Positions 8,501-17,358 of a stretch of 64,000 nucleotides of DNA are shown one piece after another. The translations under genes and the position numbers were made by a program. Positions within the stretch are counted from its first letter, which is position 1; every line of letters begins with the position of its first letter. The notes under the pieces were generated by a model, which saw only the letters and a program-made list of their open reading frames with translations, searched no databases and was not told the origin of the DNA. Source of the DNA: Bacillota bacterium (GTDB taxonomy: Bacteria; Bacillota; Clostridia; Lachnospirales; Lachnospiraceae); contig JAEYJO010000064.1 in assembly GCA_023408815.1 (NCBI GenBank), positions 90,394-154,393 of the forward strand, written 5' to 3'.

Positions 8501-10189
8501 ATGAGACTATTGTATAAGCAATTAACAATGGAAGTGCGGAAAAATAAAGTATTCGTATGGCTGCTGTTTGTACTCATCTCTTTGAGTGCACTATCTTTTT
8601 ATTTTGTGAAATTTTCTATCGACGGCAATATGTCCGTACTGGAATCGCTTCCATGTCTTAGCACAAATCAATTGCAATATAAAAATGCGCTGGAGTCCAA
8701 TACATCATTGGCATATTCCTTTTTCTTTTCCATGCTGGGTCTGACTTGCTTTGTTTTTTTCATGTTTTTTTATCGCTTTTTCAGATCGAATACAAAGAGT
8801 TTCGGGTGCCTGAAAGCGCTGGGCTTCACCGATAGGTCGCTGCGTTTTTATTTTGTATTATTTACTGCGGTGATGTCTGTTACCGGTTCTCTTACCGGGC
8901 TGGCGGGAGGATATTTTTTATCGGACATTCTCATAAGAGCCAACATGAGAACCTATTCCGTTACGGGCCTTATAAAGGGTATTGCTCCTTTTACCGTCAT
9001 GGCAGGATTCTTAGGTGCGGCGGCGATTCTTTGTCTGAGCGCCTTTCTGTGCTATTTCTTTGTACGGGGCAGGGAGCCGGGAGCATTGATCGCGGGAAGG
9101 AAAGGAAGCGACGTTCGAAAGACCTTACTGATGGCCGATAGAATTGTGAGGTTTCTTCCTGTAAAAAATAAATTCCCGTTTCGGATTGCATTAAGAAAGC
9201 CCCTTGCACTGTCTCTTATCTTTGTGGCGGTAACGGCCTTCAACGTCTGTATTATCTTGGGACAGTCCTTGAATTCCAGCAGTCAAAAGGTTTTTGATTC
9301 TCAAATGCTGGGCCATAATTATGATTTTGATACGAGGTATCCTGTTTATATGGAGGAACCTCTGCCTTTTGAAGGATTGCCTTATCTCTATCATGAAGCC
9401 GGACTGATAGCGGGCGGCTATGAGATAGAGCAGACAATAATCGGATTGTATGGCTTGAACGAATTATATGAGCTTCAGGATATGGATAAGAGGCTGCTGT
9501 CCGTTCCTGATGCGGGCAGTATCTATATTAATCCGGGGCTGGCGGAGTTGTATGGAGTCCGGAAAGGAGATCCGCTTCCTGTTTTTATAGACGGCAGAGA
9601 ATATACTTTTATCGTAGCCGGAATTGCCGCCAATGCAAAGGCTGAAAGCATTTTGGCAAATGCCGCACAGCTGGCGGAGATAATGAGAATACCGGCAGGA
9701 GCCTGTAATGGCGTCTGGACCATGGAAAAACCTGCGGGCGGAGGGGAAACGACCGATAGGGAACAGCGTATCCTGGGGCTGGAAAAAGATGAGGTATCGA
9801 ACAATACCAGTGCCGTCATCAACCAAGTCATTGGAGGGATCGTAGGTGGAATTCTGCTGTTTTTGGCAGTTTATGTAAATTTTCAGGATAATAAGCAGGA
9901 TATGGTTATCCTGAATTTATTGGGTTATTCGTTTAAGGATATTAGCAGGATGCTGATAGATATTTACAGACCTATTTTATGGGCGGCTTTTTTTCTGACA
10001 ATCGTTCCAAGTATATCGATGGCCGGGTTCATCCAGCGGTCACTGTCCGTTTCAATTAAGGATTATATACCGTTTGGAACGAATGCCGTAATAATTGTTC
10101 TGCTATTTATTTCGCTGAATATCATATACACATCGGGGCAGACAGTACTTTTATACAATATACGAAAAAACATTAAAAAATGGGTATAA
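8501..10189 (+). CDS. FtsX-like ABC transporter permease
   Basis: About 562 residues. ATG 8501 directly follows the G-run that serves as SD; ATG 8489 in frame is less likely. There is one N-terminal membrane helix (about 15-37), three helices near 70-190, a large extracellular domain (about 250-440), and three more helices at the C-terminus, the layout of long FtsX permeases such as BceB/YtrF-like proteins. Partner of the ATPase just upstream. Export of peptides or antibiotics, or cell-envelope signalling, is possible; the substrate is not shown. Confidence 0.85.
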   Translation: MRLLYKQLTMEVRKNKVFVWLLFVLISLSALSFYFVKFSIDGNMSVLESLPCLSTNQLQYKNALESNTSLAYSFFFSMLGLTCFVFFMFFYRFFRSNTKSFGCLKALGFTDRSLRFYFVLFTAVMSVTGSLTGLAGGYFLSDILIRANMRTYSVTGLIKGIAPFTVMAGFLGAAAILCLSAFLCYFFVRGREPGALIAGRKGSDVRKTLLMADRIVRFLPVKNKFPFRIALRKPLALSLIFVAVTAFNVCIILGQSLNSSSQKVFDSQMLGHNYDFDTRYPVYMEEPLPFEGLPYLYHEAGLIAGGYEIEQTIIGLYGLNELYELQDMDKRLLSVPDAGSIYINPGLAELYGVRKGDPLPVFIDGREYTFIVAGIAANAKAESILANAAQLAEIMRIPAGACNGVWTMEKPAGGGETTDREQRILGLEKDEVSNNTSAVINQVIGGIVGGILLFLAVYVNFQDNKQDMVILNLLGYSFKDISRMLIDIYRPILWAAFFLTIVPSISMAGFIQRSLSVSIKDYIPFGTNAVIIVLLFISLNIIYTSGQTVLLYNIRKNIKKWV

Positions 10190-10209
10190 AAATTTTTTTG
10201 AAAATTCTC

Positions 10210-10240
10210 TTGACTTAAACTTAACTCCAAGGTGTAGTAT
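10210..10240 (+). promoter_or_regulatory. MerR-type promoter for the aldo/keto reductase
   Basis: TTGACT (10210-10215) and TAGTAT (10235-10240) have a 19-base spacer, the over-long spacing typical of MerR-activated promoters. The spacer contains CTTAAACTTAACTCCAAG (10214-10231), which is 15/18 identical to the symmetric box CTTGGAGTTAACTCCAAG. A related box occurs at 14288-14305. Confidence 0.65.
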
Positions 10241-10349
10241 TTTAATAAATGGAAAATAAAAGCTTTTAACGAGTGATTTTCCGATGTCCCAGGAAAGGGT
10301 GATATATATTAATTTGCGAAACAATAGGGAGAAAGGTGTGGTTATTAAG

Positions 10350-11465
10350 ATGAAGAAACTGGGCTTTGGTTGTATGAGACTTCCCATGAAGCAGGGGAAA
10401 AATGAATTGGAAGTGGACTATGAGCAGTTCAACCAGATGATCGACGCATTTTTTAAGGAGGGTTTTTGCTATTTCGATACTGCCCACGGCTATATTGGAG
10501 GGCAAAGTGAGACGGCGATCAGAGAATGTCTGGTAAAGAGGTATCCGAGAGAGTCTTACATCCTTACCGACAAATTGACTTCCAGCTATTTCGAGAAAGA
10601 GGAGGAAATTATCCCATTATTTGAAAGGCAGCTTGAGAATACGGGAGTAGAGTATTTCGATTATTATCTGATGCATGCCTTGAATTCCGATTATTATGCG
10701 AAATACGTGGAATGTCATGCCTTCGAAATTGCCAGGCAGCTGAAGGCGGAAGGCAGGATCAAGCATATCGGTATTTCCTTTCATGACAAGGCGGCGGTGT
10801 TAGATAAAATTCTAAGCGAGCAGCCTGATATCGAGGTGGTGCAGATACAGTTCAACTATGCGGATTATGATGATCCGGGCATTGAAAGTTATCTCTGCTA
10901 TCAGGTATGCGAGAAGCATAATAAGCCGGTTATTGTAATGGAGCCGGTAAAAGGCGGCGGACTTGTGAATTTGCCGAAGGCGGCGGAGATTATTTTGGAT
11001 GAGTGTAGGGACGGAGCGAGCTATGCAAGCTACGCCATTCGTTTTTGCGCTTCCTTTGACAAGGTGTTCATGGTTCTCAGCGGAATGAGCACGATAGGAC
11101 AGATGGAAGATAATCTCAGCTATATGAAGGATTTCATTCCTTTTACGGAGAAAGAATTCGAGCTGATAGGGCATGTCAGGGAAATAATTAAGAATCAGGA
11201 CATGATTCCATGTACGGCCTGCAGATACTGTGTGGACGGATGTCCCGTACATATAGCGATTCCCGACCTGTTCGCGTGCTACAATGCGAAAAAACAATAT
11301 AACGATTGGAACAGCGATGTCTATTACAGCGTGAGCACTAAGGACAGAGGAGCAGCTTCCGACTGTATCAAATGCGGAAAATGCGAGAAGGTTTGTCCTC
11401 AGCATATAAAAATCAGGCTGAATCTGGAGGATGTCAGAGAGATGTTCGAGAAGAATAGACAGTAA
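10350..11465 (+). CDS. Aldo/keto reductase with C-terminal 4Fe-4S domain
   Basis: About 371 residues (ATG 10350; GTG 10338 in frame has a better SD and is a possible start). The TIM barrel shows the family residues: Asp and Tyr in YFDTAHGYIGG, Lys in LTDKLT and His in YYLMHALN. The last 90 residues carry two ferredoxin-like clusters, CTACRYCVDGCP and CIKCGKCEKVCP. Fe-S aldo/keto reductases are frequent in Clostridia, and their substrates are mostly unknown. The MerR-type promoter suggests induction by electrophiles or aldehydes (inference). Confidence 0.9.
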   Translation: MKKLGFGCMRLPMKQGKNELEVDYEQFNQMIDAFFKEGFCYFDTAHGYIGGQSETAIRECLVKRYPRESYILTDKLTSSYFEKEEEIIPLFERQLENTGVEYFDYYLMHALNSDYYAKYVECHAFEIARQLKAEGRIKHIGISFHDKAAVLDKILSEQPDIEVVQIQFNYADYDDPGIESYLCYQVCEKHNKPVIVMEPVKGGGLVNLPKAAEIILDECRDGASYASYAIRFCASFDKVFMVLSGMSTIGQMEDNLSYMKDFIPFTEKEFELIGHVREIIKNQDMIPCTACRYCVDGCPVHIAIPDLFACYNAKKQYNDWNSDVYYSVSTKDRGAASDCIKCGKCEKVCPQHIKIRLNLEDVREMFEKNRQ

Positions 11466-11501
11466 TATATTTTAATTCAATACATTTAAAAATATCATAT
11501 C

Positions 11502-11551
11502 GAGCTTGTTCAGGAGCCTCATAATGAGTATCTTGAATAAGCTCTTTTTTT
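11502..11551 (+). terminator. Terminator after the aldo/keto reductase
   Basis: GAGCTTGTTCAGGA pairs with TCTTGAATAAGCTC (one mismatch region) and is followed by seven T. The remainder of 11466-11829 contains only the promoter and leader described next. Confidence 0.7.
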
Positions 11552-11655
11552 ATCCTCATCAGTCCTGAATAATGTATCGGTTTCGAAAAAAATATTGGAA
11601 ATATAAAGACAAAAAATAATGATATCATATTTTTTCATATAATTCATTAAATCAC

Positions 11656-11772
11656 TTACAAAAAGTCATAAAATTTGTTATAATAATAAATATAGAATAA
11701 ACAACTAGTAATTATTGGGCAGACGGAAGGATGCGGTTCACTCTAATTCACTGAGTGTAAGGATTCCTTTTT
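11656..11772 (+). promoter_or_regulatory. Promoter and long leader of the CarD-like gene
   Basis: TTACAA (11656-11661) and TATAAT (11679-11684) with a 17-base spacer and an extended -10 context. About 40 bases further an imperfect hairpin (GGAA at 11726-11729 with TTCC, and CACTC with GAGTG) is followed by six T (11768-11773). This could be a weak attenuator in the 140-base leader. The hairpin is not strong. Confidence 0.4.
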
Positions 11773-11829
11773 TAGTTATATTAATAATGATGGTAATAAT
11801 AATCAGACAAGAAAATAGGAGTAATTTAA

Positions 11830-12360
11830 ATGTTTAAAATCGGTGATTATGTAGTAGTCAACTCAAATTATGGAATATGTAAAATCGAGGATATTGCATA
11901 TTTAGATATTTCTATGGCCGTCAAGGATGAACTTTATTACCTTATGACTCCATTGGAAGAAGCAGGTGCAAAAATATATATTCCCGTAGGTGGAACTAAA
12001 CATAAAATTCGCAAAGTCATTAATGAAGAGGAAGCGTGGAAAATAATTGATGAGGTTCCGGAAATAGAAGAAATGCTGATCGATGACAGCAGATTATGTG
12101 AAAAAAAATACAAAGAAGCTATCCAAAGCTGTGAGCCTGAAATATTAATCAGTATTATTAAAAGCATGTATTACAAGATGAGAAAAAGAGGTGCACAAGG
12201 AAAGAAAGATACGGTTATAGATGAGCGTTACTTTAAGATTGCAGAGAATAATCTATATGAAGAGCTGGCCTTTGCTTTAGGAAAAAATAAAAATGAGATG
12301 CAGAAATTAATTATAGATAGAATTAAGAAAAAGAATTTGCCCGTATCCGACCGTGAATAA
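11830..12360 (+). CDS. CarD family transcriptional regulator
   Basis: A 176-residue protein. Residues 1-60 (MFKIGDYVVVNSNYGICKIEDI, shown in part by FKIGDYVV and the YGICKI turn) form the CarD/TRCF RNA-polymerase-interacting Tudor-like domain. The helical C-terminal part (about 70-170) is the DNA-binding region of CdnL/CarD proteins. Such proteins bind the polymerase beta subunit and stabilise open complexes. It is a single-gene unit with its own promoter and a strong terminator. Confidence 0.85.
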   Translation: MFKIGDYVVVNSNYGICKIEDIAYLDISMAVKDELYYLMTPLEEAGAKIYIPVGGTKHKIRKVINEEEAWKIIDEVPEIEEMLIDDSRLCEKKYKEAIQSCEPEILISIIKSMYYKMRKRGAQGKKDTVIDERYFKIAENNLYEELAFALGKNKNEMQKLIIDRIKKKNLPVSDRE

Positions 12361-12391
12361 CCTTGCAATGCATGGCAGAATGATCCGATAA

Positions 12392-12421
12392 AAGGCGCAG
12401 GGATTCGTTCCCTGCGCCTTT
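12392..12421. terminator. Bidirectional terminator between convergent genes
   Basis: GGCGCAGGGA (12394-12403) and TCCCTGCGCC (12409-12418) form a perfect 10-bp stem with a five-base loop, flanked by A-run and T-run, so it can serve the CarD gene on + and the surface-protein gene on -. Confidence 0.85.
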
Positions 12422-12437
12422 AAGGTGTAAATCAACC

Positions 12438-14132
12438 TTATTCCATCATGAAGTTGGATACACCAATATTATTCAGTGATATATTCGGTTTACATCTGTA
12501 GTTTCTTCTGAAATTCTTTGACGGACATACTTGTAATAAATAACTTCCGCTGTATGGAACTTCGAATTCAAAGTACCCAAAGCAAGGTACACATTTGTAA
12601 GATAATAGAACCTGAGTGTTGCAGAATATTTGATAAAGTCTCAGCTCCCACTCATGCTCGCTGCAGCAGGAACATCCCTTGATATAACCGGCGATGAGCC
12701 CCGGGGTAATCATACATACCGGGCAAGGCGGACATTCCGGGCAAGCGGGACAAGGCGGACATATAACCGGTTCCGGGCAAACTGGACAAGGCGGACATAC
12801 CGGGCAGGCAACCGGTTCCGGACAAGCCGGGCATACCGGACAAGGCATAGGTTCCGGACATGCAGGACAAACCGGACAAGTAACCGGCTCCGGACAAACC
12901 GGACAAGGCAAAGGCTCCGGGCAAATCGGGCAAGGAAGCGGTTCCGGGCAAGTGGGATAAATCGGGCAAGGAGCTGGTTCCGGACAAACCGGACAAACAA
13001 CGGCCTCAGGACTAACCGTACTGGGAGCAGTCTCCGGGGGCGTAGGCAGAGGCTGCATTGTTTCAGGAACAGGAGTGGTAGGAGCAACAGGAAGAACTGC
13101 TTCTCCGGTTTCGCACATTACGCCTCCGACAAAAGGTGGAAGATGGAATTCGAAACCGCTGTTTTGATTTACGGCAAATGAATTCAGGGCAACATTGCCG
13201 GTAATATGTCCCCCTGTTGAGTGAGCATGAAACATGGCTTGTGGAGCCAGAATGCTTCCCCAGATTGCAGCAGGAACTTCCATAAATATATTTTTAGCGT
13301 CCTCAAATACATAGAGAGTATGGTCTGCTCTGCCCCGTTCTCCCATAAGACCATATTGCAGGTGTGCATTATCTCCCGTTCTCAGCTTTACAATAACAAG
13401 GCTGCCTTCCGGCACTTCGGCGCGAAGCCCCTTCTTTAAAATACCGTTTGGAACATCGATCTGGAATACATTCTGCTGCGGATTGCTGCCGCGAAGGATC
13501 CATTCGTGGAAATTATCGACGATTTCCCCGTTTGCGGGTAAATCTTCAATACAACTCTTATAATTCTCAATACTGTTTCTCGCATTCCTGAAGAAACCGG
13601 AAGTATCTGCGTTAATCCGGCTTGCAGGAATGAATCTTGGTACATCGTAGCTCGGGATAACATAATGATCCCCTTTTTCACTGGGCTTCCAATAAGGGCT
13701 GCCGGAATCGGAGTGATATAAAGACTCTAATTGCTGTACCTGTCCGGGTTCTCCGCTTTTACCTATTAAATAGGTACTTCCCTTGTCAGCACGGAAGTTG
13801 CCTCCTGCAACAACATGACCAACCACGCCCAAAGGGCCGTTCATTGAAACATTATTCCCTACAAGAAATCTTACCATATCAGGGGAATAGCCTATATCTA
13901 CCGGTTCTATACCGGATCCAAAGGAAAGACTAAGGCCTCTAGGGCTGACAAAGTTTCCGCCAACAGCCATTGCGCCGTTAGTATCCACGATGTTATTAGC
14001 ATTGCCGAAAACAATAGCGTTAAATTGAGAAGCGACGCCGAAGGGCTGCCCCGTAACATCGTTCCAGCGAATATCGTCATAGGGAATGCCTACTTTTGAT
14101 GTAATCTTATTACTAGTAATATTATAATCCAA
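12438..14132 (-). CDS. Choice-of-anchor A domain protein with Cys-Pro repeat
   Basis: A 564-residue protein in three parts. Residues about 25-335 match the choice-of-anchor A (collagen-binding-like) fold: NAIVFGNANNI, AMAVGGNF, VVAGGNFRA, then WGSILAPQA and HITGNVALNS. A Pro/Thr linker leads to residues 380-473, where about 24 cysteines alternate with prolines in units such as CPVCPEP. The last 91 residues are a Cys-containing, beta-rich domain. No signal peptide, sortase motif or membrane helix is visible, which is unusual for this domain and would fit a spore-coat or exosporium protein (inference). It is monocistronic. Confidence 0.75.
   Translation of the reverse strand: MDYNITSNKITSKVGIPYDDIRWNDVTGQPFGVASQFNAIVFGNANNIVDTNGAMAVGGNFVSPRGLSLSFGSGIEPVDIGYSPDMVRFLVGNNVSMNGPLGVVGHVVAGGNFRADKGSTYLIGKSGEPGQVQQLESLYHSDSGSPYWKPSEKGDHYVIPSYDVPRFIPASRINADTSGFFRNARNSIENYKSCIEDLPANGEIVDNFHEWILRGSNPQQNVFQIDVPNGILKKGLRAEVPEGSLVIVKLRTGDNAHLQYGLMGERGRADHTLYVFEDAKNIFMEVPAAIWGSILAPQAMFHAHSTGGHITGNVALNSFAVNQNSGFEFHLPPFVGGVMCETGEAVLPVAPTTPVPETMQPLPTPPETAPSTVSPEAVVCPVCPEPAPCPIYPTCPEPLPCPICPEPLPCPVCPEPVTCPVCPACPEPMPCPVCPACPEPVACPVCPPCPVCPEPVICPPCPACPECPPCPVCMITPGLIAGYIKGCSCCSEHEWELRLYQIFCNTQVLLSYKCVPCFGYFEFEVPYSGSYLLQVCPSKNFRRNYRCKPNISLNNIGVSNFMME
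12714..12995 (-). repeat. Tandem repeat coding for the CPxCPEP array
   Basis: About 280 bases of degenerate tandem units coding for C-P-x-C-P-E-P blocks of 7 to 12 residues. Codon differences between units show that it is not a very recent expansion. Reading frames on the other strand across it are Gly/Gln-rich shadows. Confidence 0.8.
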
Positions 14133-14283
14133 TCTAATCTAACTCCTATGAAATACCTTGGATTTCATAATCCTCATTCTTACTACAATGTATTCAAAAA
14201 AGGGATAATCGTGCAAACGATGAGGGATTTTAGGAGGAATAATTTTATGTCGTCGAAAAATATTGTTAAAAAATTAATTATTC

Positions 14284-14312
14284 TTGCCTTGGACGAAACT
14301 CCAAGTCATAAT
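14284..14312 (+). promoter_or_regulatory. MerR-type operator and promoter for the flavodoxin-like gene
   Basis: The inverted repeat CTTGGA-CGAAAC-TCCAAG (14288-14305) sits directly before CATAAT (14307-14312), with TTGCCT or TTCTTG upstream as -35 (17 or 20 bases). The 18-base box matches CTTGGAGTTAACTCCAAG at 15 positions and shares AACTCCAAG with the site at 10214-10231. Confidence 0.55.
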
Positions 14313-14396
14313 TGTACTTAAAGCTAGTATGCTGTACCAATAGAAAATAGTTAACATAAGTAAGCTATGGATAAAATGTTTTTAGGAGGAAATAAC

Positions 14397-14900
14397 ATGT
14401 CAAAAGAGTTAGTCGCATATTTTTCAAGAAAAGGTGAGAATTATGTAAATGGTGCAATAAAAAGTCTGGATATCGGAAACACGGAGGTGGCGGCGAAGAT
14501 GATCGGTGATATGACGGGAGCCGATATGTTCCAGATTGAGCCGGTGAAGGAGTACAACGCCGATTATAATATATGTATAGAAGAAGCGAAGCGGGATAAG
14601 GGCGCGAATATCAGGCCGGAGTTTAAGAATGCGCCGGATGATATTTCGGCATATGAAACGATTTATCTGGGTTACCCCAATTATTGGGGGACCATGCCGA
14701 TGCACGTATGGACCTTTCTCGAAAAATATGATTTTACAGGAAAAAGAATCAGACCGTTTTGTACTCACGAAGGAAGTGACATAGGAAGCAGTGAACAGGA
14801 TATTACGAAGCTGTGCCCGGATGCCAAGGTTGAAAGGCCGCTTTCCATACACGGTGCGAGTGTGAATGAAGCGAAAGATGACATAGAGAAATGGATATAA
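14397..14900 (+). CDS. Flavodoxin family protein (flavodoxin_4 type)
   Basis: About 167 residues. ATG 14397 follows a perfect AGGAGGA SD. The start LVAYFSRKGENYV is the phosphate loop of the long flavodoxin-like reductase family, LGYPNYWGTMPMHVWTFL is the second FMN loop, and a late FCTHEGSDIGSS segment completes the fold. Such proteins are FMN-dependent oxidoreductases rather than simple electron carriers. It shares the MerR-type control box with the aldo/keto reductase, so both may respond to the same reactive compound. Confidence 0.85.
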   Translation: MSKELVAYFSRKGENYVNGAIKSLDIGNTEVAAKMIGDMTGADMFQIEPVKEYNADYNICIEEAKRDKGANIRPEFKNAPDDISAYETIYLGYPNYWGTMPMHVWTFLEKYDFTGKRIRPFCTHEGSDIGSSEQDITKLCPDAKVERPLSIHGASVNEAKDDIEKWI

Positions 14901-14972
14901 GCGGGAAAAAGGTGCTTCACCCGATGTAGAGGAAGAATCTTGATGAATATTTGATATATTAGTTTTTAAAAT

Positions 14973-15013
14973 GAAACGGCGGATTTGATCTCATTCAAAA
15001 TCGCCGTTTCTTC
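14973..15013 (+). terminator. Terminator after the flavodoxin-like gene
   Basis: GAAACGGCGGATTTGA pairs with TCAAAATCGCCGTTTC, followed by TTC and an A/T-rich tail. A strong 9-bp GC-containing outer stem. Confidence 0.7.
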
Positions 15014-15172
15014 ATAAAAAATTTAAAAAGCGTGTAACGTTTTGTGATTATTGCCGCACTTATTAATGTAACGGAAGTAAAAGGAAGAAAAGTGTGCGAA
15101 ATTATTCTGTCGTATAAGGCTGAGGCCGGTGTATGCGATGCCATAGGGGGTGTGGAGTTGGAGAAGCAGAAT

Positions 15173-15646
15173 ATGGAACAAATCTATGAGGAGAATGTTT
15201 CTGTCGTATATAAATATCTATTCTGCCTGACTCAGGATGCTTATTTGGCAGAAGAGCTGACACAGGAGACGTTTTATCAAGCGATAAAGGGGATTCAGAA
15301 GTTTCGCGGAGACTGCAAGATATCAGTCTGGCTCTGCCAGATCGGAAAAAGGCTGTGGTATAAGGAGCTGGAGCGGCGGAAGAAAAAAACGGTGTCCATC
15401 GATGAACTTACCGAAAAGATCTCCGAGGAAGATTTGGAGGAACAATATTTGATGAAATGCGACAAGGTAGAATTGTTCCGGAAAATATACCGGCTGGAGG
15501 GAAGGGTGAGAGAGGTCATGTATCTTAGACTTACCGGAGAATTGAGTTTTGCGGAAATCGGCGAAATTATGGGAGTGACCGAGAACTGGGCAAGAGTAAC
15601 CTTTTACAGAGGAAAGCAAAAGTTATTGAAGGGAGAGGATTCATAA
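15173..15646 (+). CDS. ECF-type sigma-70 family RNA polymerase sigma factor
   Basis: About 157 residues from ATG 15173 (SD GGAGAAG); the frame stays open upstream but without SD. Region 2 is at about residues 10-70 (LTQDAYLAEELTQETFYQAI) and region 4 at about 100-155 (REVMYLRLTGELSFAEIGEI with the helix-turn-helix GVTENWARVTFYRGKQKL). The stop overlaps the next start (TAATG), and the next gene is its anti-sigma factor. Confidence 0.9.
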   Translation: MEQIYEENVSVVYKYLFCLTQDAYLAEELTQETFYQAIKGIQKFRGDCKISVWLCQIGKRLWYKELERRKKKTVSIDELTEKISEEDLEEQYLMKCDKVELFRKIYRLEGRVREVMYLRLTGELSFAEIGEIMGVTENWARVTFYRGKQKLLKGEDS

Positions 15647-16413
15647 TGGAAAAGAATATTGATTGTGCGGTAGTAAGGGATTTGCTTCCAAGCTATGTGG
15701 AAAGGCTGACCAGTGAGGAGACCAATAAGGTGATGGAGGAGCATTTTGCAAATTGTGAAGACTGCGCCTTAGAGCGGGATACAATGATGAAGACGATTCA
15801 TGATACGATTTCCATTGCCAAAAAAAATGAGAAGGTAGTAAACTATTTGAAAAAAGCAAAAACATTATATGTTCTGAAAGGAATTGCCTTATCGATGGGA
15901 ATCATAGCTGTTCTTGTCTCCTTTATTGTAGACATTGCAGTGAACAGGCGTCTTACCTGGTCCTTGATCGTCGATGCAGGCATCGCCTATGTTTATGCCT
16001 GCGGGCTTCCCCTGGTAATCAGCAAGAGGAACAAAATCGTGAAAATGACGGCAGCTGCCAGCATTCTTCTGCTTCCGCTTCTGTATGTAATAGAATATGT
16101 AGTGAATGACAACTATGTAATCCGGCCGGTTTACTGGGTAAAGGAATATGCGCTGCCCATCGGTGTTCTCTGGGTTGCGATTGTCTGGGTGGCCATACTT
16201 ATCATACGTTTTACGAAGGTGAATGTCTGGACCGCCATAGGAATATTTTTACTGCTTGCAGCTGTGGGTTCCGCGGTTACCAATGCAATTGCGGATCAGG
16301 CTACGCTGAAAGAAATTTATACAACAGGATATGAATGGATCGATACGGCGGCTTACCTGCTGTGTGCTGCGGTATTCCTGTTCTTCGGTTATGAGAAGCG
16401 CAGGAAAGAATAG
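15646..16413 (+). CDS. Anti-sigma factor with zinc-finger and membrane domain
   Basis: A 255-residue protein. The N-terminal 45 residues hold the zinc-binding HxxxCxxC of anti-sigma factors (HFANCEDC). Five to six hydrophobic helices follow (about 73-95, 105-125, 130-150, 170-190, 200-220 and 240-252). It should hold the ECF sigma factor at the membrane until a signal arrives. Pairing and overlap with the sigma gene support this strongly. Confidence 0.85.
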   Translation: MEKNIDCAVVRDLLPSYVERLTSEETNKVMEEHFANCEDCALERDTMMKTIHDTISIAKKNEKVVNYLKKAKTLYVLKGIALSMGIIAVLVSFIVDIAVNRRLTWSLIVDAGIAYVYACGLPLVISKRNKIVKMTAAASILLLPLLYVIEYVVNDNYVIRPVYWVKEYALPIGVLWVAIVWVAILIIRFTKVNVWTAIGIFLLLAAVGSAVTNAIADQATLKEIYTTGYEWIDTAAYLLCAAVFLFFGYEKRRKE

Positions 16414-16427
16414 GCCGCCTTCTCTTG

Positions 16428-17135
16428 CTATTCGTAATAAATTTTCCGGCTGCCGTTTATGGTTTCCCCTACGGAGTGCTCAATCCAGTGGACGGCTCCG
16501 TCTATATCCCGGTCATGAATGAAGGACCAGAGCTTATAAGTATTTTGATATAGGGCGGGGATTCCATACAGCGTGCAGAAACGTTCCCAAAGCGTGAATA
16601 CCGGAGCCTTAAAGGATTGAAAGATTAAAGGTATCAGTGCATTTTGGGACAATACGGCGAATTCATGCTGAAATTCGAACGCAGCCTGAGCGGCTCCGGC
16701 AATCGAGGCGGCATCCCGGATACGCTCTGTTTTTTCCAACAATAACTGTACCTCATCATCGGTAATGCGTTTGATACATTGCTGAGCGGCAAGAGTATCC
16801 AAGGCAATCCTGACTTCGAGGATCGATCTGATCTCATCATTTCTCAGCTTTCCCCCATTATATTTCATAATTGAAAGCAGGGTATCGAGAGTCCCTGTTC
16901 TGCGGTAGTCGGCGACGAAGGTGCCGACTCTCGGTTTCACGATGAGAAAGCCCTTTTTTTCCAGTTCGGTGATACCGCTGTTGACTACCGCCCGGCTGAC
17001 CTGCATAGCTTCTGCAAGCTGCCTTTCCGGCGGAAGCTTCTCCCCGATTCCCAGCTTACCCGATAAAATCATATGCTCTAATTGCTCTACGAACAGCTCC
17101 CTAAGAGAAGGGGAGCTTATTTTTTGAAATTCCAT
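16428..17135 (-). CDS. GntR/FadR family transcriptional regulator
   Basis: About 235 residues from ATG at 17135, which has SD GGAGGTCAGG on the minus strand. The N-terminal winged helix (residues 10-75: KLPPERQLAEAMQVSRAVVN, then GTFVADY) and the C-terminal helical FCD-type ligand domain (about 90-230) place it in the FadR subfamily. It is divergent from the DUF5692-hypB-flavoprotein-hypA operon and probably controls it and itself through palindromes in the shared gap. Confidence 0.9.
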   Translation of the reverse strand: MEFQKISSPSLRELFVEQLEHMILSGKLGIGEKLPPERQLAEAMQVSRAVVNSGITELEKKGFLIVKPRVGTFVADYRRTGTLDTLLSIMKYNGGKLRNDEIRSILEVRIALDTLAAQQCIKRITDDEVQLLLEKTERIRDAASIAGAAQAAFEFQHEFAVLSQNALIPLIFQSFKAPVFTLWERFCTLYGIPALYQNTYKLWSFIHDRDIDGAVHWIEHSVGETINGSRKIYYE

Positions 17136-17159
17136 AAACCTGACCTCCATACAGTATAC

Positions 17160-17185
17160 TGGTTTGACCACATACCAAAATTGGT
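17160..17185. promoter_or_regulatory. Candidate GntR operators
   Basis: TGGT-TTG-ACCA (17160-17170) and ACCAA-AA-TTGGT (17174-17185) are two adjacent palindromes in the form used by FadR-type regulators. They lie 25-50 bases upstream of the gntR start and on the route to the divergent operon. Regulation is inferred. Possible promoters for the + operon are TATAAT at 17238 and TTGACT at 17264. Confidence 0.5.
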
Positions 17186-17358
17186 TATTCTAACATTATA
17201 TTGTACGAAATGACTAAAATCAACAACAAAATTTTAGTATAATGTAGAAAGGTATATAAAGAATTGACTATTTTCCGTAACAATGATAAATTTATATCAA
17301 GAAGAAAACGAAAAATATGTGCTGGTATGACCAGCATGACAAAGGAAAGGTGAGAGAT

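Noticed and set aside
12714..12995. CRISPR-like appearance of the tandem repeat
   Set aside because: Units are short, unevenly spaced and coding; no spacers or cas genes.
12630..13181. Open frames on the + strand (one Arg/Thr-rich, another Gly/Gln-rich and collagen-like) across the repeat
   Set aside because: They are shadows of the Cys-Pro repeat on the minus strand; no SD, extreme composition, and the minus-strand protein has flanking domains.
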